From Octadecabacter arcticus 238 (lineage in GTDB: Bacteria > Pseudomonadota > Alphaproteobacteria > Rhodobacterales > Rhodobacteraceae): a stretch of DNA of 64,000 bases. Positions 62,722-64,000 of this stretch are shown here, in pieces. The notes below the pieces were generated by a model. The model had not been told where the DNA came from. It was given only the letters and a program-made list of their open reading frames with translations, and did no database searches. The DNA lies in NCBI RefSeq assembly GCF_000155735.2, contig NC_020908.1, positions 3,043,001 through 3,107,000 on the forward strand, in the 5' to 3' direction. Both the position numbers and the translations under genes were made by a program. Every line of letters starts with the position of its first letter. Position 1 is the first letter of the stretch.

Positions 62722-63018
62722 GGCAACCTCCTGTTTGTGGATTGAGAAAGCCCCAATCGTCAAACAGATTTGCCAAATCACAAAACCAAAAGTTCAGGTC
62801 AGCATGCAACCACAGCAACAAGCGCAATTGCCGCGAGAGCGGCTTAGTCCATCCGCCCTTGTTGTCGAATGTCGCTCACGGCCCAAACCAGACCTTCACC
62901 ACCTGATCAAAATGCTGCAGCGCAGCTCGTCATTGCGGCCATTCGTGCAACCCGACCAGATCAAGTTCTTACACGCGTCGTGCAAGAACAGTGTTTAACG
63001 TTTGCTGCAATTGATGTT

Positions 63019-64000
63019 TCATGATGCCAAATGCTCGAACAGGCGGGCGACAGCTTCAGCACCTGGATCGATGTGACCCTCCAGCTGTTCGGCGTTGATA
63101 TACGTTGCGCGTCCCGCCTTTGCGGTCGTCAGCGTTGCTGTGTAGTCCGCGCCTTTGCGCGCAGCATTCGATGCAGACGTGAGGCCCGCATCCAGCGCGT
63201 CAAGCGCAGGGGCCAGTGCATCTACCATCGTGCGGTCACCGGGGTTCGCACCTCCAACTTGGCGCATCCGTTCCAGACCTGCCTGCAAGGCAGCGCGCAT
63301 TGGCTTTCCCGATGCCGAGGCATCCCCTGCCGCCGCAAAAAAGATTGCCAACAATACGCCGGAAGATCCGCCCATAGTCTGGCTGAGTTCCAACCCAATC
63401 GCACGATAAAGCTGGGTGTGATCTGCCAAAGGCAACGTATCCATAGCCTCGATCAGAGCTTTGCCAGCCGTGGCAAGCGTCGATCCTGTGTCACCATCAC
63501 CAGACTTAGCGTCAAGGACGTTCAGATCAGCTTCAGATGCGATCAAAATTTCGCAGCACGTTGTCAGGAAAGCTTTTGTTGCTGCATGTGGCGATGCGGG
63601 CGCACGGATCGGCGAAAGACCATCGGGCAATGGCAATACTTTCGTAGGTGTACGTGGGTTACATCCAGGCCAGCCGACAACATCGACAGGCTGCAATAGC
63701 AATGCTTCATCTGCCTTGGTTAGCTCAACCACGGAAATTGAAAACCCATGCATATCCAATGCGGTCATCATAGCATTTGGACCGATGATGTATTTGATTC
63801 TGTCTTTGATGTCAGATGACAAAAGGTCCTGCGTCAGGATCGACATCTCCAACACGGACGCCCCACCAAGGTTGTTGATTAGAACGGCATGCTGTGCATC
63901 CGCCATCGTCGGGACAAGCTTTTCCACGACTTTCGCAACGGCGTCTTTAGCGCCTGATGATACGACTTGTTCGACCCCTGCTTCGCCGTGAATGCCCAAA
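63019..64000 (-). CDS. dihydroxyacetone kinase, DhaK C-terminal part fused to DhaL (5' end outside window)
   Basis: The visible 326 codons begin within the DhaK domain (GIHGEAGVEQV, then VLINNLGGASVLEMSILTQD) and continue into a DhaL ATP-binding domain with NVLDAKSGDGDTGSTLATAG near residue 163, GGSSGVLLAIFFAAAGD and ATYINAEQLEGHIDPGAEA. Fused DhaK-DhaL kinases phosphorylate dihydroxyacetone with ATP. The GDGDTG aspartates bind Mg-ATP. The start is beyond base 64000. It borders the IS91-type element and is probably backbone. Confidence 0.9.
   Translation of the reverse strand, partial: LGIHGEAGVEQVVSSGAKDAVAKVVEKLVPTMADAQHAVLINNLGGASVLEMSILTQDLLSSDIKDRIKYIIGPNAMMTALDMHGFSISVVELTKADEALLLQPVDVVGWPGCNPRTPTKVLPLPDGLSPIRAPASPHAATKAFLTTCCEILIASEADLNVLDAKSGDGDTGSTLATAGKALIEAMDTLPLADHTQLYRAIGLELSQTMGGSSGVLLAIFFAAAGDASASGKPMRAALQAGLERMRQVGGANPGDRTMVDALAPALDALDAGLTSASNAARKGADYTATLTTAKAGRATYINAEQLEGHIDPGAEAVARLFEHLAS

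Overview
The window looks like a chromosomal segment of an alphaproteobacterium of the Rhodobacteraceae (Roseobacter group). The evidence is a nuo operon with extra small genes between nuoF, nuoE, nuoD and nuoC, a liu/mcc leucine-degradation operon next to it, and glmU-glmS, all with a GC-rich coding style. The very high insertion-sequence load, with elements inserted into elements, resembles Octadecabacter-type genomes; that genus-level guess is inference only.

Backbone, 1-23.3 kb. On the minus strand, read right to left: nuoA-B-C-(small membrane protein)-D-(38-aa peptide)-(two paralogous exported proteins)-E-(HHH membrane protein)-(small membrane protein)-F-(partial small membrane protein). 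Upstream of it (7.7-15.7 kb) is a leucine/isovalerate catabolic operon: isovaleryl-CoA dehydrogenase, both methylcrotonyl-CoA carboxylase subunits, methylglutaconyl-CoA hydratase and HMG-CoA lyase. Interleaved with these are two secreted proteins, a 29-codon ORF and a membrane protein. A palindromic operator candidate lies just upstream of liuA. Next come a LexA-like regulator without its catalytic dyad, preceded by three 10-bp repeats, a DegT-type aminotransferase, and gph. The plus strand carries glmU-glmS-alkD-like-kinase.

IS nest, 23.6-31.0 kb. A decayed IS110-family element abuts an IS3 (IS407-group) copy. The IS3 copy is split at one codon boundary by a 5.1-kb block holding an IS110/IS1111-type element, an IS630-type element, an ISAs1 element and an IS30 element.

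Second backbone patch, 31.0-35.8 kb. Two decayed YeeE/DUF6691-like sulfur-transport genes, an intact persulfide-dioxygenase-like metallo-hydrolase, adenine deaminase, and a GGDEF/EAL gene truncated by another IS630-type element.

Accessory island, 37.5-63.0 kb. A tyrosine integrase is interrupted by three IS copies (IS256, IS66, IS256). All target-site duplications are intact, so removing the three copies on paper restores one open frame. Then follow a secreted pentapeptide-repeat protein, a third and a truncated fourth IS256 copy, and a second IS256-type element. That element abuts a truncated type IV secretion cluster (end of virB8, virB9, virB10, virB11, a DUF4177-like gene, virB6/trbL). 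After it come a plasmid-type topoisomerase III, a DUF6155-like protein, an ISL3-interrupted conserved gene, a nonsense-mutated nuclease-like gene, an HNH endonuclease, and an IS91-type transposase split by an IS200/IS605 element and paired with a tyrosine recombinase. The window ends in a dihydroxyacetone kinase gene, which I take to be backbone again.

No rRNA, tRNA or CRISPR array was recognised.
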